Positions 12,605-20,840 of a stretch of 24,170 bases of DNA are shown here, piece after piece. Within the stretch, counting starts at the first letter, position 1. Every line of letters starts with the position of its first letter. Source of the stretch: a virus; the IMG/VR virus record IMGVR_UViG_3300027782_003934, positions 1-24,170 of that record; one strand, 5' to 3'. The position numbers and the translations under genes are program-made. Below the pieces are notes generated by a model. It worked only from the letters and a program-made list of their open reading frames with translations, searched no databases and was not told where the DNA came from.

Positions 12605-12808
12605 TTAGGCTGGCTGAATGTTACTAGCCTGCTGCCCTTTTTGACCCTGAGTTACTTCAAAACTTACAGTCTGTCCTTCTTGCAAGCTCTTGAAGCCACT
12701 CGAATTAATCTGTGAGAAGTGAGCAAATAAGTCTGCGCCACCATCGTCGGGAGTAATGAATCCAAAACCTTTGGCGTCGTTAAACCATTTTACTTTTCCT
12801 GTTACCAT
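12605..12808 (-). CDS. Cold-shock domain protein (CspA family)
   Basis: The 67-residue protein is a complete cold-shock domain with RNP1 KGFGFI (13-18) and an RNP2-like LFAHF (27-31). The start [20 protein letters not shown] and the ending [19 protein letters not shown] are of the betaproteobacterial CspA type. These proteins bind single-stranded RNA and melt structure. The stop codon lies within a few bases of the tmRNA acceptor piece, so the two are most likely one transcript. An AAGGAAAA ribosome-binding region precedes the ATG. A host origin is likely. Confidence 0.93.
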   Translation of the reverse strand: MVTGKVKWFNDAKGFGFITPDDGGADLFAHFSQINSSGFKSLQEGQTVSFEVTQGQKGQQASNIQPA

Positions 12809-12852
12809 TTTACTTTTTTCCTTGTGTTAAAAATGTTTATCTGTGTGTGTTG

Positions 12853-13263
12853 TTATTTAATCCAACCTATCTTTTCACCAGCTTCTTTACGGCGATCGTG
12901 TTCTTCGGGAGTGTTAGGAAATCTCCATGCCCAAATTGCCACCATCATCATAAACACTGCTGTGCTCAATATGCCTACAGGTTTTACTCCTGTCACATAC
13001 ATTATTATAATGCTGATTGACATCATTGTCAACATCATATAGCGCATTTTCTGTGGGAATACTCTCTTTTCATTCCAATTTGTCAAAAACGGGCCGAAGA
13101 TTGGGTGATTGTAGATCCAACGGTGCATGCGTTCTGAACCTTTTGAAAAACAATATGCTGCGGCTACCACAAAACAACTGTAGGGTATGCCTGGGGTAAT
13201 CAAGCCTATGTAGGCCATGCCAAGACTTAGAAAACCCAATATGTTCCAAAATAATTTTTTCAT
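12853..13263 (-). CDS. DUF454 (YbaN-like) inner-membrane protein
   Basis: The 136-residue protein has the DUF454 pattern. It opens with a hydrophobic helix (FWNILGFLSLGMAYIGLITPGIP), then FVVAAAYCFSKGSERMHRWIYNHPIFG, two C-terminal helices (about 70-110) and a charged tail. The family is widespread in proteobacteria but functionally unknown; the Phe/Tyr-Ser-Lys-Gly-Ser and Asn-His-Pro segments are its hallmark. It starts one base after the stop of the peptidase-domain gene. It is an unusual gene for a phage and probably of host origin. Confidence 0.85.
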   Translation of the reverse strand: MKKLFWNILGFLSLGMAYIGLITPGIPYSCFVVAAAYCFSKGSERMHRWIYNHPIFGPFLTNWNEKRVFPQKMRYMMLTMMSISIIIMYVTGVKPVGILSTAVFMMMVAIWAWRFPNTPEEHDRRKEAGEKIGWIK

Positions 13264-13264
13264 G

Positions 13265-14257
13265 TTATGCTGCCACTATGCGGTTAGGTACTGCGGCTTG
13301 GATGATATCCGCATGTAGGTTTGGTTGAAATTTACCACCTGACGCTCCATTCAATGTGGCTAATATGTTTCCAGGTTTTGATTTTCGTATGCAGAGTCCA
13401 CCATATGGAAGATTGGGCAAGGCAAAACTCATGTGAACCCATACAGTCTTGCTTGGTAGATATTCCAGCAACAGTTGATCGTAGGGAATATTCTGTTCAA
13501 TCCATTTGGCTATTTCAAAATAGTTGTGTGCAGGGACACCTCGAAATTGTAGATCACAGGCCTGTCCAGTACCGTGTTGACCGCCTCCAATGGTTGATCC
13601 ATGTCTATAGGAGTTGGTCACTAGTGTGTTTGGATACTTGGCTTTGATTGGTTCTATGCAATTTTGTGCCAGGGCCGCAAGATTGTTTATCACTGCTGTG
13701 GGACCAGCAACCGAAGGATGGCATTCTGCTAACTGTGGTATGGTCCTAGGAAAGGTGACATTTTTTATCATCTGTGCCAAGGTAGTGCCTTTGGGTGTCA
13801 ACACCATCTCCATAGAGATGCCAGCGGTCACAGCAGAAAAGTCTTGACTCTTCTTGGGAGGGCTGGCTTTTACTCCTGGGCCTTTGGGTTCTGGAGTTGT
13901 AGTCAATTGTTTGTATTCTGCCGCAGTGATCCTGCCCTCAGCTAGAAACCTATCTGCTTGTTCCTTGCCTAATGTATTGTTATCATCACCTTCTACATTC
14001 TGCACTGCTGATGTCACTGTGACAAACGGCACCGACGGTGGAGAAGATGCGCCACCAGTACTGGCAGCATTGTATAATGCAATTAAAACACCGTTGGCAT
14101 AGACATTGACAGCATCGTAGACTGGTTCAACTCTTCCATTGGTACCAAATCGCAGGCCTGTAATCGCAGTAAACGGGTGTGTATGCGGGACTGGTGGAAA
14201 AGGTCCAGTTGCGGTATTTGATGCCGAAGTTGACGGGTTTATCGTTGGTGTGGCCAT
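13265..14257 (-). CDS. Structural protein with M15-like metallopeptidase domain
   Basis: The 330-residue protein begins with a Pro/Thr/Ser-rich extended region and a small beta segment (about 25-85), then a linker. The C-terminal domain (about 155-330) carries an M15-type zinc site: SYRHGSTIGGGQHGTGQACDLQF (His228, Asp235) and VWVHMSF (His275). M15 peptidases cut peptide cross-links in peptidoglycan. With its long N-terminal part it is more likely a virion-associated lysin on the baseplate or tail than a free endolysin. It lies between a small unknown gene (shared TAAATG) and the DUF454 gene. Confidence 0.78.
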   Translation of the reverse strand: MATPTINPSTSASNTATGPFPPVPHTHPFTAITGLRFGTNGRVEPVYDAVNVYANGVLIALYNAASTGGASSPPSVPFVTVTSAVQNVEGDDNNTLGKEQADRFLAEGRITAAEYKQLTTTPEPKGPGVKASPPKKSQDFSAVTAGISMEMVLTPKGTTLAQMIKNVTFPRTIPQLAECHPSVAGPTAVINNLAALAQNCIEPIKAKYPNTLVTNSYRHGSTIGGGQHGTGQACDLQFRGVPAHNYFEIAKWIEQNIPYDQLLLEYLPSKTVWVHMSFALPNLPYGGLCIRKSKPGNILATLNGASGGKFQPNLHADIIQAAVPNRIVAA

Positions 14258-14566
14258 TTAGAATTTAGCTATGTCGTTTAGTTTAGAATGATAATCTGTC
14301 AATGCTGTTAGCCCTATTGCTCCGGTGTCATCGACAGAAATTTTATACATGCTGGCTGCTAACAACCAACTATAAGCCGGTATGGTTTTTATACCGTCTG
14401 TCGACGCCATTACAACTAATTGTTCAAGTGCTGTAGCGATTCTTTCATATTTGTCCGAGTAGTCAATGGCCATATTGCCAGTTGACTCGTCAAACACAAC
14501 ATTTATAGTTGTTGAAGAGTCTTGTGCTTGTACTGGTTCAACTTGAAAACGTGGTCCTTGAGACAT
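14258..14566 (-). CDS. Small phage protein of unknown function
   Basis: The 102-residue protein has an extended N-terminus (PRFQVEPVQAQDSSTTINVVFDE) and a helical middle (YERIATALEQLVVMAS). There is no signal peptide. I do not recognise it; its place just before the peptidase-domain structural gene suggests a virion or assembly role. A late-promoter element (TAAATACTAC) is about 15 bases upstream of its ATG, with an AGGATC site in between. Confidence 0.7.
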   Translation of the reverse strand: MSQGPRFQVEPVQAQDSSTTINVVFDESTGNMAIDYSDKYERIATALEQLVVMASTDGIKTIPAYSWLLAASMYKISVDDTGAIGLTALTDYHSKLNDIAKF

Positions 14567-14580
14567 AGTATGATCCTAAA

Positions 14581-14590
14581 GTAGTATTTA
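14581..14590 (-). promoter_or_regulatory. Late-promoter-like element
   Basis: The minus strand reads CTTAAATACTAC, matching the TAAATACT element found before four other genes here. It lies across the end of the Sm-like gene and precedes the 102-residue structural-region gene. Confidence 0.5.
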
Positions 14591-14881
14591 AGCCAATGCA
14601 ATACCAGTGGTTGACTGGATAAATTGATCAGCAAATGCTTTGTCTGTGGCTTCTGCTACTGTTACTGTTGTTTTTAACAGTTTGATCTCTTTGTTGGGAT
14701 CTACTGTAAACAAATAGGGCATCAATCCCGGCCCTTTTGGTCCCATTCCAATTACCTGTGGATTTTTTAGTTTGTAGTATGCAGCACCGTCTTCAACTAG
14801 TTTGGCAACAATTTCTTCACCACTGGTTAGTTTTAATGTGATTACTTCACCTTCTGCAACACCTTTGTCTATTAACATCAT
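14588..14881 (-). CDS. Sm-like protein of cyanophage type
   Basis: The 97-residue protein opens with an Sm1-like strand pattern: GEVITLKLTSGEEIVAKLVED, followed by YYKLKNPQVIGMGP and GLMPYLFTVDP. This matches the small Sm-like fold described for proteins of putative cyanophage origin. Sm folds form rings that bind RNA, but a viral role is not established. The start is an ATGATG overlapping the glutaredoxin stop. The C-terminal helix (ATDKAFADQFIQSTTGIALA) follows the core. The family call is by pattern; function is unknown. Confidence 0.65.
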   Translation of the reverse strand: MMLIDKGVAEGEVITLKLTSGEEIVAKLVEDGAAYYKLKNPQVIGMGPKGPGLMPYLFTVDPNKEIKLLKTTVTVAEATDKAFADQFIQSTTGIALA

Positions 14882-15132
14882 ATTTCACCTTTGCCGAATC
14901 CGCCGGCTGTTTGTTCTAAATGTTGGCGCAGTTCTGTAAACCCGCCAATTAGTTGATTATGAATAAAAATCTGGGGAACGGTTCTTGCATTAGGCACAGC
15001 TTCTAAAAGCTCTTCTCTAGTGTAACCATCTCCAATCTTACGTTCTTCGTATTTAATACCTCGTTGTGTTAGCAGGGCTTTGGCCTGATCACAATAGGGG
15101 CAATTATACTTACTCCATACGATAGCTGTCAT
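14878..15132 (-). CDS. Glutaredoxin
   Basis: The 84-residue protein has the CPYC active site (Cys11, Cys14), the cis-proline segment TVPQIF (Pro53) and the GGFTEL glutathione-binding motif. It reduces disulfides with glutathione and is the expected electron donor to the ribonucleotide reductase encoded just upstream. It is the length of a minimal glutaredoxin such as E. coli GrxC. It is coupled to the Sm-like gene by an ATGA overlap. Confidence 0.95.
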   Translation of the reverse strand: MTAIVWSKYNCPYCDQAKALLTQRGIKYEERKIGDGYTREELLEAVPNARTVPQIFIHNQLIGGFTELRQHLEQTAGGFGKGEI

Positions 15133-15145
15133 TGCATTTCCTTTG

Positions 15146-15313
15146 TTAATTTGAATAAATCACAGCACCTTTTTTGTCCGTGACTCGAACCAACAATACA
15201 CCTTTGCGTTTGTACTGTAAAGCGGCACTAATAGCTGCTTGTTCACTGTTATAAGTTCCTATAACGATCCAGCTTTCGTAGGGTGAGTTGCGTTTGTACT
15301 GTGCTTTAAACAT
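15146..15313 (-). CDS. Small basic protein between nrdB and glutaredoxin
   Basis: The 55-codon gene begins MFKAQYKRNSPYESWIVIGT and ends KGAVIYSN. Its ATG lies four bases past the nrdB stop (TAATGTATG), indicating coupling. A strand-helix-strand-like pattern with a basic helix (AAISAALQYKRKG) suggests a small alpha/beta fold. I do not recognise the family. Position inside the nucleotide-reduction operon hints at a link to it, but nothing in the sequence shows what it does. Confidence 0.75.
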   Translation of the reverse strand: MFKAQYKRNSPYESWIVIGTYNSEQAAISAALQYKRKGVLLVRVTDKKGAVIYSN

Positions 15314-15316
15314 ACA

Positions 15317-16417
15317 TTATATAGCTGGCAATGCATCATAGTCAAGATTTTCGCTCATTACACCTATGACATAGTTGGTGCTTTCGCTTTCTTGTAGAGC
15401 TGTTTGTTTTTTGCTGGTATCAACGTGTTTGTTAAACCAAGGAATTGGAGTTGATCTAGGAGCAGCCTGCTGATATTTTATGCCAATGTCTTTGAGTGCG
15501 CCCACTGCTGTGTAGTCCACAAAGTCTTTGAGAATGTTGGCATTCAACCCAATCACTGGGCCTTTGTTGAACAAGTAGTCAGCCCATTCTTTTTCTTCAC
15601 GTATGACATCTAGATACAATGCGTATACTTCAGACTCACATTCTGCTTTGACTTCAACGAAGCGATGGTCTTCTTTGACCACTTGATTAATTAAGAACGC
15701 TGTCCAGCCTTTGTGTAACAGTTCGTCTTGTAGGATCAATTGGATGATGTTGCCATTGCCCATGAAGATCTTGTTCTCTACCATTGCAAGGCTTGTAGCA
15801 AAGCTAACCATAAAGCGGAATGCTTCCAAAGCATACGATGCGTGTAGTGCCATCCAAATTGCTCGGATATATTCTTTTTCTGGAATTGTTTCGCCTAATT
15901 GTTTACGACAGTTGATAACGTGTAATGCTTCATAGTAGTTGCCAACACTTGATGCCATATCCACAATTTCTTTGGTATCATGTATGGTGTTGAACACATC
16001 TTTGGGCACGTTGTAGATGTTACGGATAATATGGCTGTAACTCTTTGAATGAATGTTTGTTTCAAAGAATGTCCAATTGTACACCAATGCTTCCAATTCA
16101 GGCAGGCTAATCACCGGCATAAAGATTTGACTTGGTCCACGTCCTTGCAAACTATCCAATGCTGTTTGGCGTAGCAAGTTGCTGGTGAAGATATGCTTCA
16201 CAGCATCACTGGCATCCTTGAAATCGTTTGAGTCTTTAGTAAGGCTGATCTCTTCTGGTTGCCAAAAGAAGCCACGTGCTGTTGCTTCAAAGTCTGCAAT
16301 CTTCTTATACTTAACTTCTTCAAATCGTTGAATAGTAACCGGCCCGGCTGGATCCAGAAACATCTTACGATTAAGATAGTCTGTCTTTGTGTGTAAATTG
16401 TATTGTTGTTTGCTCAT
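15317..16417 (-). CDS. nrdB: Class Ia ribonucleotide reductase beta subunit
   Basis: The 366-residue protein has TALDSLQGRGPS (first Asp ligand), PELEALVYNWTFFETNIHSKSYSHIIRN with the Tyr radical site, YALEAFRF (Glu ligand) and LQDELLHKG (Glu and His ligands). It forms the di-iron tyrosyl radical that starts catalysis in NrdA. I prefer the ATG at 16417, which overlaps the nrdA stop in ATGA and has GAGG ten bases upstream, over one nine bases earlier. Relative to E. coli NrdB the metal-site helix reads ETNIH, one residue longer than ETIH. Confidence 0.93.
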   Translation of the reverse strand: MSKQQYNLHTKTDYLNRKMFLDPAGPVTIQRFEEVKYKKIADFEATARGFFWQPEEISLTKDSNDFKDASDAVKHIFTSNLLRQTALDSLQGRGPSQIFMPVISLPELEALVYNWTFFETNIHSKSYSHIIRNIYNVPKDVFNTIHDTKEIVDMASSVGNYYEALHVINCRKQLGETIPEKEYIRAIWMALHASYALEAFRFMVSFATSLAMVENKIFMGNGNIIQLILQDELLHKGWTAFLINQVVKEDHRFVEVKAECESEVYALYLDVIREEKEWADYLFNKGPVIGLNANILKDFVDYTAVGALKDIGIKYQQAAPRSTPIPWFNKHVDTSKKQTALQESESTNYVIGVMSENLDYDALPAI

Positions 16418-18747
16418 AGTTTGCATGCCTCGCAGTCGTCTTCTTCTATGATTTCACGTTCATTGTGGAATCCGTTGTAATGAACTTCTGGTGTTCGTTG
16501 TTCTTGTCTACTACCGGCCTTGTTGATTAGGCTGTAGTAGAATGTTTTCAATCCCCATACATGTGCCTGCATCAAGTTCTTGGCAATCAATGTGGTGGGC
16601 ACTTTGCGATCCGCAAAGTGTGCTGGGTTGTAGAATGTATTGGTTGAGATACTTTGATCAACATAAGCTGCCAAGACCGCTGCTGTTTTAATATAACCGT
16701 CACAGTCTTTCTGTTCCCACATCAGTTGATATTTGTGTTTCAATCTATTGTATTCCGGAACTACCTGTGTGAATGATCCTGCCTTGCTTTCTTTAGTAGA
16801 AATCAAACTCATAGGCATTTCAATACCATTGGTTGAATTGATAACCACAGAACTAGACTCCACGGGTGCAATCGCCATTAGTGTGGCATTTCGCACACCG
16901 TGTAACATCATTTCTTGTCGTAGTGGTTCCCAGTCAAGTTCTGGTGCAAAGTCAGTGAGCTCGTTTACTCCTCTGGCTCTTCTTTCCCAAGGGAACTCTC
17001 CCTTGCCGTATCTGGTGTGATCGGAATCTTTACAGCGTCCTCTTTCTTTCGCCATTTCGACCGTGGCCTCTGTAAGGTAAAAGGCTTGATGCTCCATCCA
17101 AACTTTAACTTCTGCCAGTGCGTCTTTGTCGCCATATTTTATTCCCCTTCTTGCATGCCAATAAGCAAGGTTAGTTACACCAATGCCTAAGGGTTGAATT
17201 TCGTCGTTTGACAACTTGCTTTGAATACTCAAAAAATCTTGATAATCTAAGATGTTGCACAAACTACGTTGTAGTATGCGACATGCACGGCGCATGTCTT
17301 CTGGGTTACGGAACGCACCCCAGTTGATGGATCCCAGTGTACATAACGCTATGCGTCCTGTCTCGTCGTCTAGTCTTTTAAATGGACGAGTCGGTAGTAA
17401 GATCTCACAGCACAGGTTACTTTGATATATGGTATGGTACTCTGGATCGAACGGACCCTGTTCCATAACATTATCAATAAACACCAAATAGATGCGACCT
17501 GTATCTGTACGCTCCTTGAGAATGCCTGATCTGAATACTTCTTCAGCACTCATTGTTTTCTTCCGCAAGTCTTTGCGCTTTTCATATTTCACATATAGCT
17601 CTTCGAATCTCTGTGTGTTTTTATAAAATGCTTCGTACAAGTCTGGTACTTCGTTGGGGTCAAAGAATGTTATGTCTTCTTTGTTTTTAAATCTTCTCCA
17701 GAAGAAAGCTGACAGCACAACGCCATAATCCATGTGTCGAACTCGTGTTTCGTCTGTGCCTTGATTGTTTTTAAGCACGATGAGATCATCGAACTGTAGG
17801 TGCCATATGGGATAGAACACTGTAGCTGATGCATTACGAATACCACCTTGGCTACAACTACGCAGGTCGCCGAACCATTTCTTTAGGAATGGTATCATAC
17901 CAGTGTGCTGAATTTCTCCGCCACGTATAGGAGACCCTAATGACCGTAGACGTCCTATCTCTAAGCCAATGCCAGCACGTTTGCTGGCATACTTGGCCAT
18001 CATCTCGCCAGAAGCAAAAATGGAGTCAAGGTCATCATCACTGCGAATGAGCACACAACTACTGAACTGCTTAGTGGGAGTGCCAAGGCCAGCAAGAACA
18101 GGAGTAGCGAGAGTAAATAAACCGTCTGAAGCTGCATTGTAGTATTCCTTGATTAATTTCATTCTTGCTGTGTTAGGTTCTTCTTTGTGGAACACAGTGG
18201 CCGCAGCTATCATATATCGAATCTGAGGTGTTTCGTAGATTTCTTTGGTGGCACGATTCTTGACAAGATATTTTTCAATCAACTGTTCAATGGCAGCATA
18301 AGAATACTCTTCATCTTTGGCATGATCCAACATTTCATGCATGCGGTTCCAATCATCTTCACTGTACCATTCTAGCAATTCGTTAGTGTAGAGTCCCACT
18401 GACACATTCTTCTTTACAATGTCATAGAGGTGGGGTGGAGTATAACTGCCATACACATCCTTCCTCAACATGCTGAGTCTTTGTTTACCTGCTACGAATT
18501 GGTAATTGGTGTTGCCTACATCTGGATTTGATTCGACATCAATTAGATCCACTATGGCTCGTAGGGTGAGTCCATCTATGGCTTCTGTAGTGATGCCGTC
18601 ATAAAAATGAGGTTGGGCTTTGATCTCTATCATCGACTGACTAACGTCAGCAATGCCTTGACAAACTTTGGCAACCTGCGCTTGCCACTTTTCTACTGCC
18701 AGCGGCTCTTTATTGCCGTTTCTTTTAATAACTGTAATGCTTGTCAT
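16414..18747 (-). CDS. nrdA: Class Ia ribonucleotide reductase alpha subunit
   Basis: The 777-residue protein reduces ribonucleoside diphosphates to deoxyribonucleotides. It carries an N-terminal ATP-cone-like region (VIKRNGNKEPL), QFSSCVLI (Cys231), SNLCCEI with Asn444, thiyl Cys446 and Glu448, and GRIALCTLGSIN (Cys469). The double-Tyr KTFYYSLI provides the radical path, and the C-terminal CEAC thiols accept electrons from glutaredoxin. All catalytic residues of E. coli NrdA have counterparts. A late-like element (ATAAATAC) sits about 28 bases upstream. The nrdA-nrdB-grx order forms one nucleotide-supply operon. Confidence 0.96.
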   Translation of the reverse strand: MTSITVIKRNGNKEPLAVEKWQAQVAKVCQGIADVSQSMIEIKAQPHFYDGITTEAIDGLTLRAIVDLIDVESNPDVGNTNYQFVAGKQRLSMLRKDVYGSYTPPHLYDIVKKNVSVGLYTNELLEWYSEDDWNRMHEMLDHAKDEEYSYAAIEQLIEKYLVKNRATKEIYETPQIRYMIAAATVFHKEEPNTARMKLIKEYYNAASDGLFTLATPVLAGLGTPTKQFSSCVLIRSDDDLDSIFASGEMMAKYASKRAGIGLEIGRLRSLGSPIRGGEIQHTGMIPFLKKWFGDLRSCSQGGIRNASATVFYPIWHLQFDDLIVLKNNQGTDETRVRHMDYGVVLSAFFWRRFKNKEDITFFDPNEVPDLYEAFYKNTQRFEELYVKYEKRKDLRKKTMSAEEVFRSGILKERTDTGRIYLVFIDNVMEQGPFDPEYHTIYQSNLCCEILLPTRPFKRLDDETGRIALCTLGSINWGAFRNPEDMRRACRILQRSLCNILDYQDFLSIQSKLSNDEIQPLGIGVTNLAYWHARRGIKYGDKDALAEVKVWMEHQAFYLTEATVEMAKERGRCKDSDHTRYGKGEFPWERRARGVNELTDFAPELDWEPLRQEMMLHGVRNATLMAIAPVESSSVVINSTNGIEMPMSLISTKESKAGSFTQVVPEYNRLKHKYQLMWEQKDCDGYIKTAAVLAAYVDQSISTNTFYNPAHFADRKVPTTLIAKNLMQAHVWGLKTFYYSLINKAGSRQEQRTPEVHYNGFHNEREIIEEDDCEACKL

Positions 18748-18774
18748 TTATCGTTCTCTGTTTTATCTTTGTGA

Positions 18775-18784
18775 GGTATTTATT
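18775..18784 (-). promoter_or_regulatory. Late-promoter-like element before nrdA
   Basis: The minus strand reads CAATAAATACC across the stop codon of the upstream gene, about 28 bases before the nrdA ATG. It matches the core ATAAATAC of the other elements. A late signal on an early-type gene is unexpected, so its role is uncertain. Confidence 0.4.
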
Positions 18785-19220
18785 GCAATTTGCTAACTGC
18801 GTATATTGTCTTGGTATCGAGGGTTTTAAGTTGTTCTGCGCTTACTACTGTGCCATATTCAAGGTTAAGAACCTGTTCGTCTCCGACTACTAACATGTAT
18901 TGGTGTTGTTTCTCTTGTGGGCACATAGACATATGTATCTCACATTTGGTATCAATAAACCGCTGTGTTAATTTAATAGTATACAGCATTCCTAACACTA
19001 ATGCAAGATTATCCAGCCTAAGATCTAGCATTAAATGCCAGGGATCGGGCCATTCTGTGGGGAGTTGTGGATCTAAGTATGGACTAACAAAAGGTGCATG
19101 ACACCAAAGTTCAGCAACATCTTCCAATGGGGTTGGACTTGTTTCCAAACTTTCTCTAAACTGTCTCCAGGCTGCTAGTCTTTTGGTTCCATACTCATCA
19201 AACACCGTAGGCCACATCAT
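18780..19220 (-). CDS. Conserved-looking phage protein of unknown function
   Basis: From the paired ATGs at 19220/19217 the protein is about 146 residues. The frame opens at a TTG at 19250, deeper inside the tail-spike gene. It has a Trp/Pro-rich N-terminal half (MWPTVFDEYGTKRLAAWRQF, then APFVSPYLDP, then WPDPWHLMLDLRLDN) and a beta-like C-terminal half. No membrane segment is evident. I recognise the pattern as one found next to tail-fibre genes in T4-like phages but know no function. It overlaps the end of the tail-spike gene by 23 bases. Confidence 0.7.
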   Translation of the reverse strand: MMWPTVFDEYGTKRLAAWRQFRESLETSPTPLEDVAELWCHAPFVSPYLDPQLPTEWPDPWHLMLDLRLDNLALVLGMLYTIKLTQRFIDTKCEIHMSMCPQEKQHQYMLVVGDEQVLNLEYGTVVSAEQLKTLDTKTIYAVSKLQ

Positions 19221-20802
19221 ACGATATGGACCCGGCGATACCGGTGGCAAGAGGATTTTTATAGGTCAACATCACAGTATCTATTACCGCTGCTGTTGAA
19301 TCGTCTAAGACAGTGTTACTGCTCTTAGCCACGCTGAATTCAAAATTGGTCATTGTGCTTCCTCCTGGTGATGTAAGTGTATTTGGTGAATATGCGAAAC
19401 TATCTGTGATTGAGACATCGCTGCCGTGGCTTTCAGGACTGAGATCATCGCCGATGACTATAGTGGCTGTGCCATATCTAGTGTGTTCGCCTAGTTTAAG
19501 ACAGTAATTTATCACAGTAAACTTATTTTGTGCAGAAAATGCTGCTAGGGGAGCAAAACTGTCAGATAGTGGTACAGCAGCATAATTTTTATCAACAAAA
19601 GACACACCCGAAGCGTTGTAGACTTCCGAGAAAGCAGCTGTACCTGACGTAACAGTTGGCAAAGTACCTGCAGCCTGTTGGCGATCGCTGGTGCAATCAA
19701 CTAACACATTGCCTATCTTTTCACCAAAGTACACCACGTAGTCGTTGGGGCTAGTGCTGAGGCTAGTACCAGTACCTACAGCTTTGAATTTTGATCTCTG
19801 TATTAATGTACCGCGACCTGCAGTTGATCTAAATGCTTGATTAGCAACTTCTTCAAATTCACAGTCGTTGATCTGCCAACGATTACCCTGAGCAGTAACT
19901 CCATCGATGTAGATGGCTGTGTCATTGACAAAAAATTTGCAGTCTTGAAATCTCACTGCGGTATCAAATGCATCACTTTGCAAACACTTTGCTGATACCG
20001 CGTTTTGTTCGAATACACATCCGTCGAACACAATGTTATGTGCCCTGGTGCCGATCCCAGTGTTCTGCCAAAACACCGCAGCAGGAGCAGAGTTAAAGTC
20101 TACTGCATTGCCTAGATTATATTCACCGAGGAATCTCAAACTCTCGAATCTAGATTCTGCTAGTCCAGACAATGTCAATGTTCCAGTGGTGCGTTTAATA
20201 GTAAAATTACTCCATCGCATGTTCTGTGGTCGATTGGTACTATTGAAATCTCCCAGCTCAAGTCCTTGGCTGGTTATTAATCGAATGTTGTTGCCGCCAA
20301 TGTTTAACACAGCGCCTAACTGTGTTTCACCTTTGAGGATCACTCCGCTGGGCACAGCAAGGTCGGTGGTAAACAGGTACTCGCCGTTGGGTATCAATAA
20401 TTCTTTTTTGTAATTTTCGTTGGCGTTTCTAAATAGTTCTGTGAACGCAGTTTCAAATGCTGCCACACAGTCAGTGCTTCCGTCTCCCACAGCACCAAAG
20501 TCTGCCACGCTGACAGTTTCATCTTCTTTGCTCTGTAGACTTCGTGACACGCTGAGAGTGATGGCTGTGTCATCGCTGGCAAACTGGTAGCTAGATGCTA
20601 GTTCTAGTATGTTATCGTGTTCGGTGAGTACTTTGGTATTGCCCACATACGGAGCACCTTCTAGTACGCTGCCATTGCCTATGAACAGTTCTTGAGAATC
20701 TACTGCCCATGCAAATTCAGCAGAGCTCAGTTGCGGAATTCCACTATTGGAGTTTTTTTGGCCTCTTCTGACCTGGATTTTTGAGATTTGGACCACTGCC
20801 AC
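19198..20802 (-). CDS. Tail spike or fibre protein with pectate-lyase-like beta-helix
   Basis: The 534-residue protein starts with an N-terminal attachment domain (MAVVQISKIQVRRGQKN, EFAWAVDSQELFIGNGS) seen on many T4-like phage fibres. Residue 98 onward matches the Pectate_lyase_3 start (VADFGAVGDGSTDCVAAFETAF). A long run of Asn/Gly-rich turns (about 120-380) follows, as in a right-handed beta-helix, and the C-terminal 150 residues form a beta-rich tail. Such spikes bind or cleave host surface polysaccharide. Catalytic residues are not identifiable. A late-promoter-like element precedes it. Confidence 0.88.
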   Translation of the reverse strand: MAVVQISKIQVRRGQKNSNSGIPQLSSAEFAWAVDSQELFIGNGSVLEGAPYVGNTKVLTEHDNILELASSYQFASDDTAITLSVSRSLQSKEDETVSVADFGAVGDGSTDCVAAFETAFTELFRNANENYKKELLIPNGEYLFTTDLAVPSGVILKGETQLGAVLNIGGNNIRLITSQGLELGDFNSTNRPQNMRWSNFTIKRTTGTLTLSGLAESRFESLRFLGEYNLGNAVDFNSAPAAVFWQNTGIGTRAHNIVFDGCVFEQNAVSAKCLQSDAFDTAVRFQDCKFFVNDTAIYIDGVTAQGNRWQINDCEFEEVANQAFRSTAGRGTLIQRSKFKAVGTGTSLSTSPNDYVVYFGEKIGNVLVDCTSDRQQAAGTLPTVTSGTAAFSEVYNASGVSFVDKNYAAVPLSDSFAPLAAFSAQNKFTVINYCLKLGEHTRYGTATIVIGDDLSPESHGSDVSITDSFAYSPNTLTSPGGSTMTNFEFSVAKSSNTVLDDSTAAVIDTVMLTYKNPLATGIAGSISYDVAYGV

Positions 20803-20830
20803 GATAGTTCTCCTAGAAACTTCTGTTTCT

Positions 20831-20838
20831 AGTATTTA
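20831..20838 (-). promoter_or_regulatory. Late-promoter-like element before the tail spike
   Basis: The minus strand reads GCTAAATACTAG about 29 bases before the tail-spike ATG. It shares TAAATACT with the elements at 9761, 14581 and 24143, and a structural gene downstream fits a late promoter. Confidence 0.5.
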
Positions 20839-20840
20839 GC

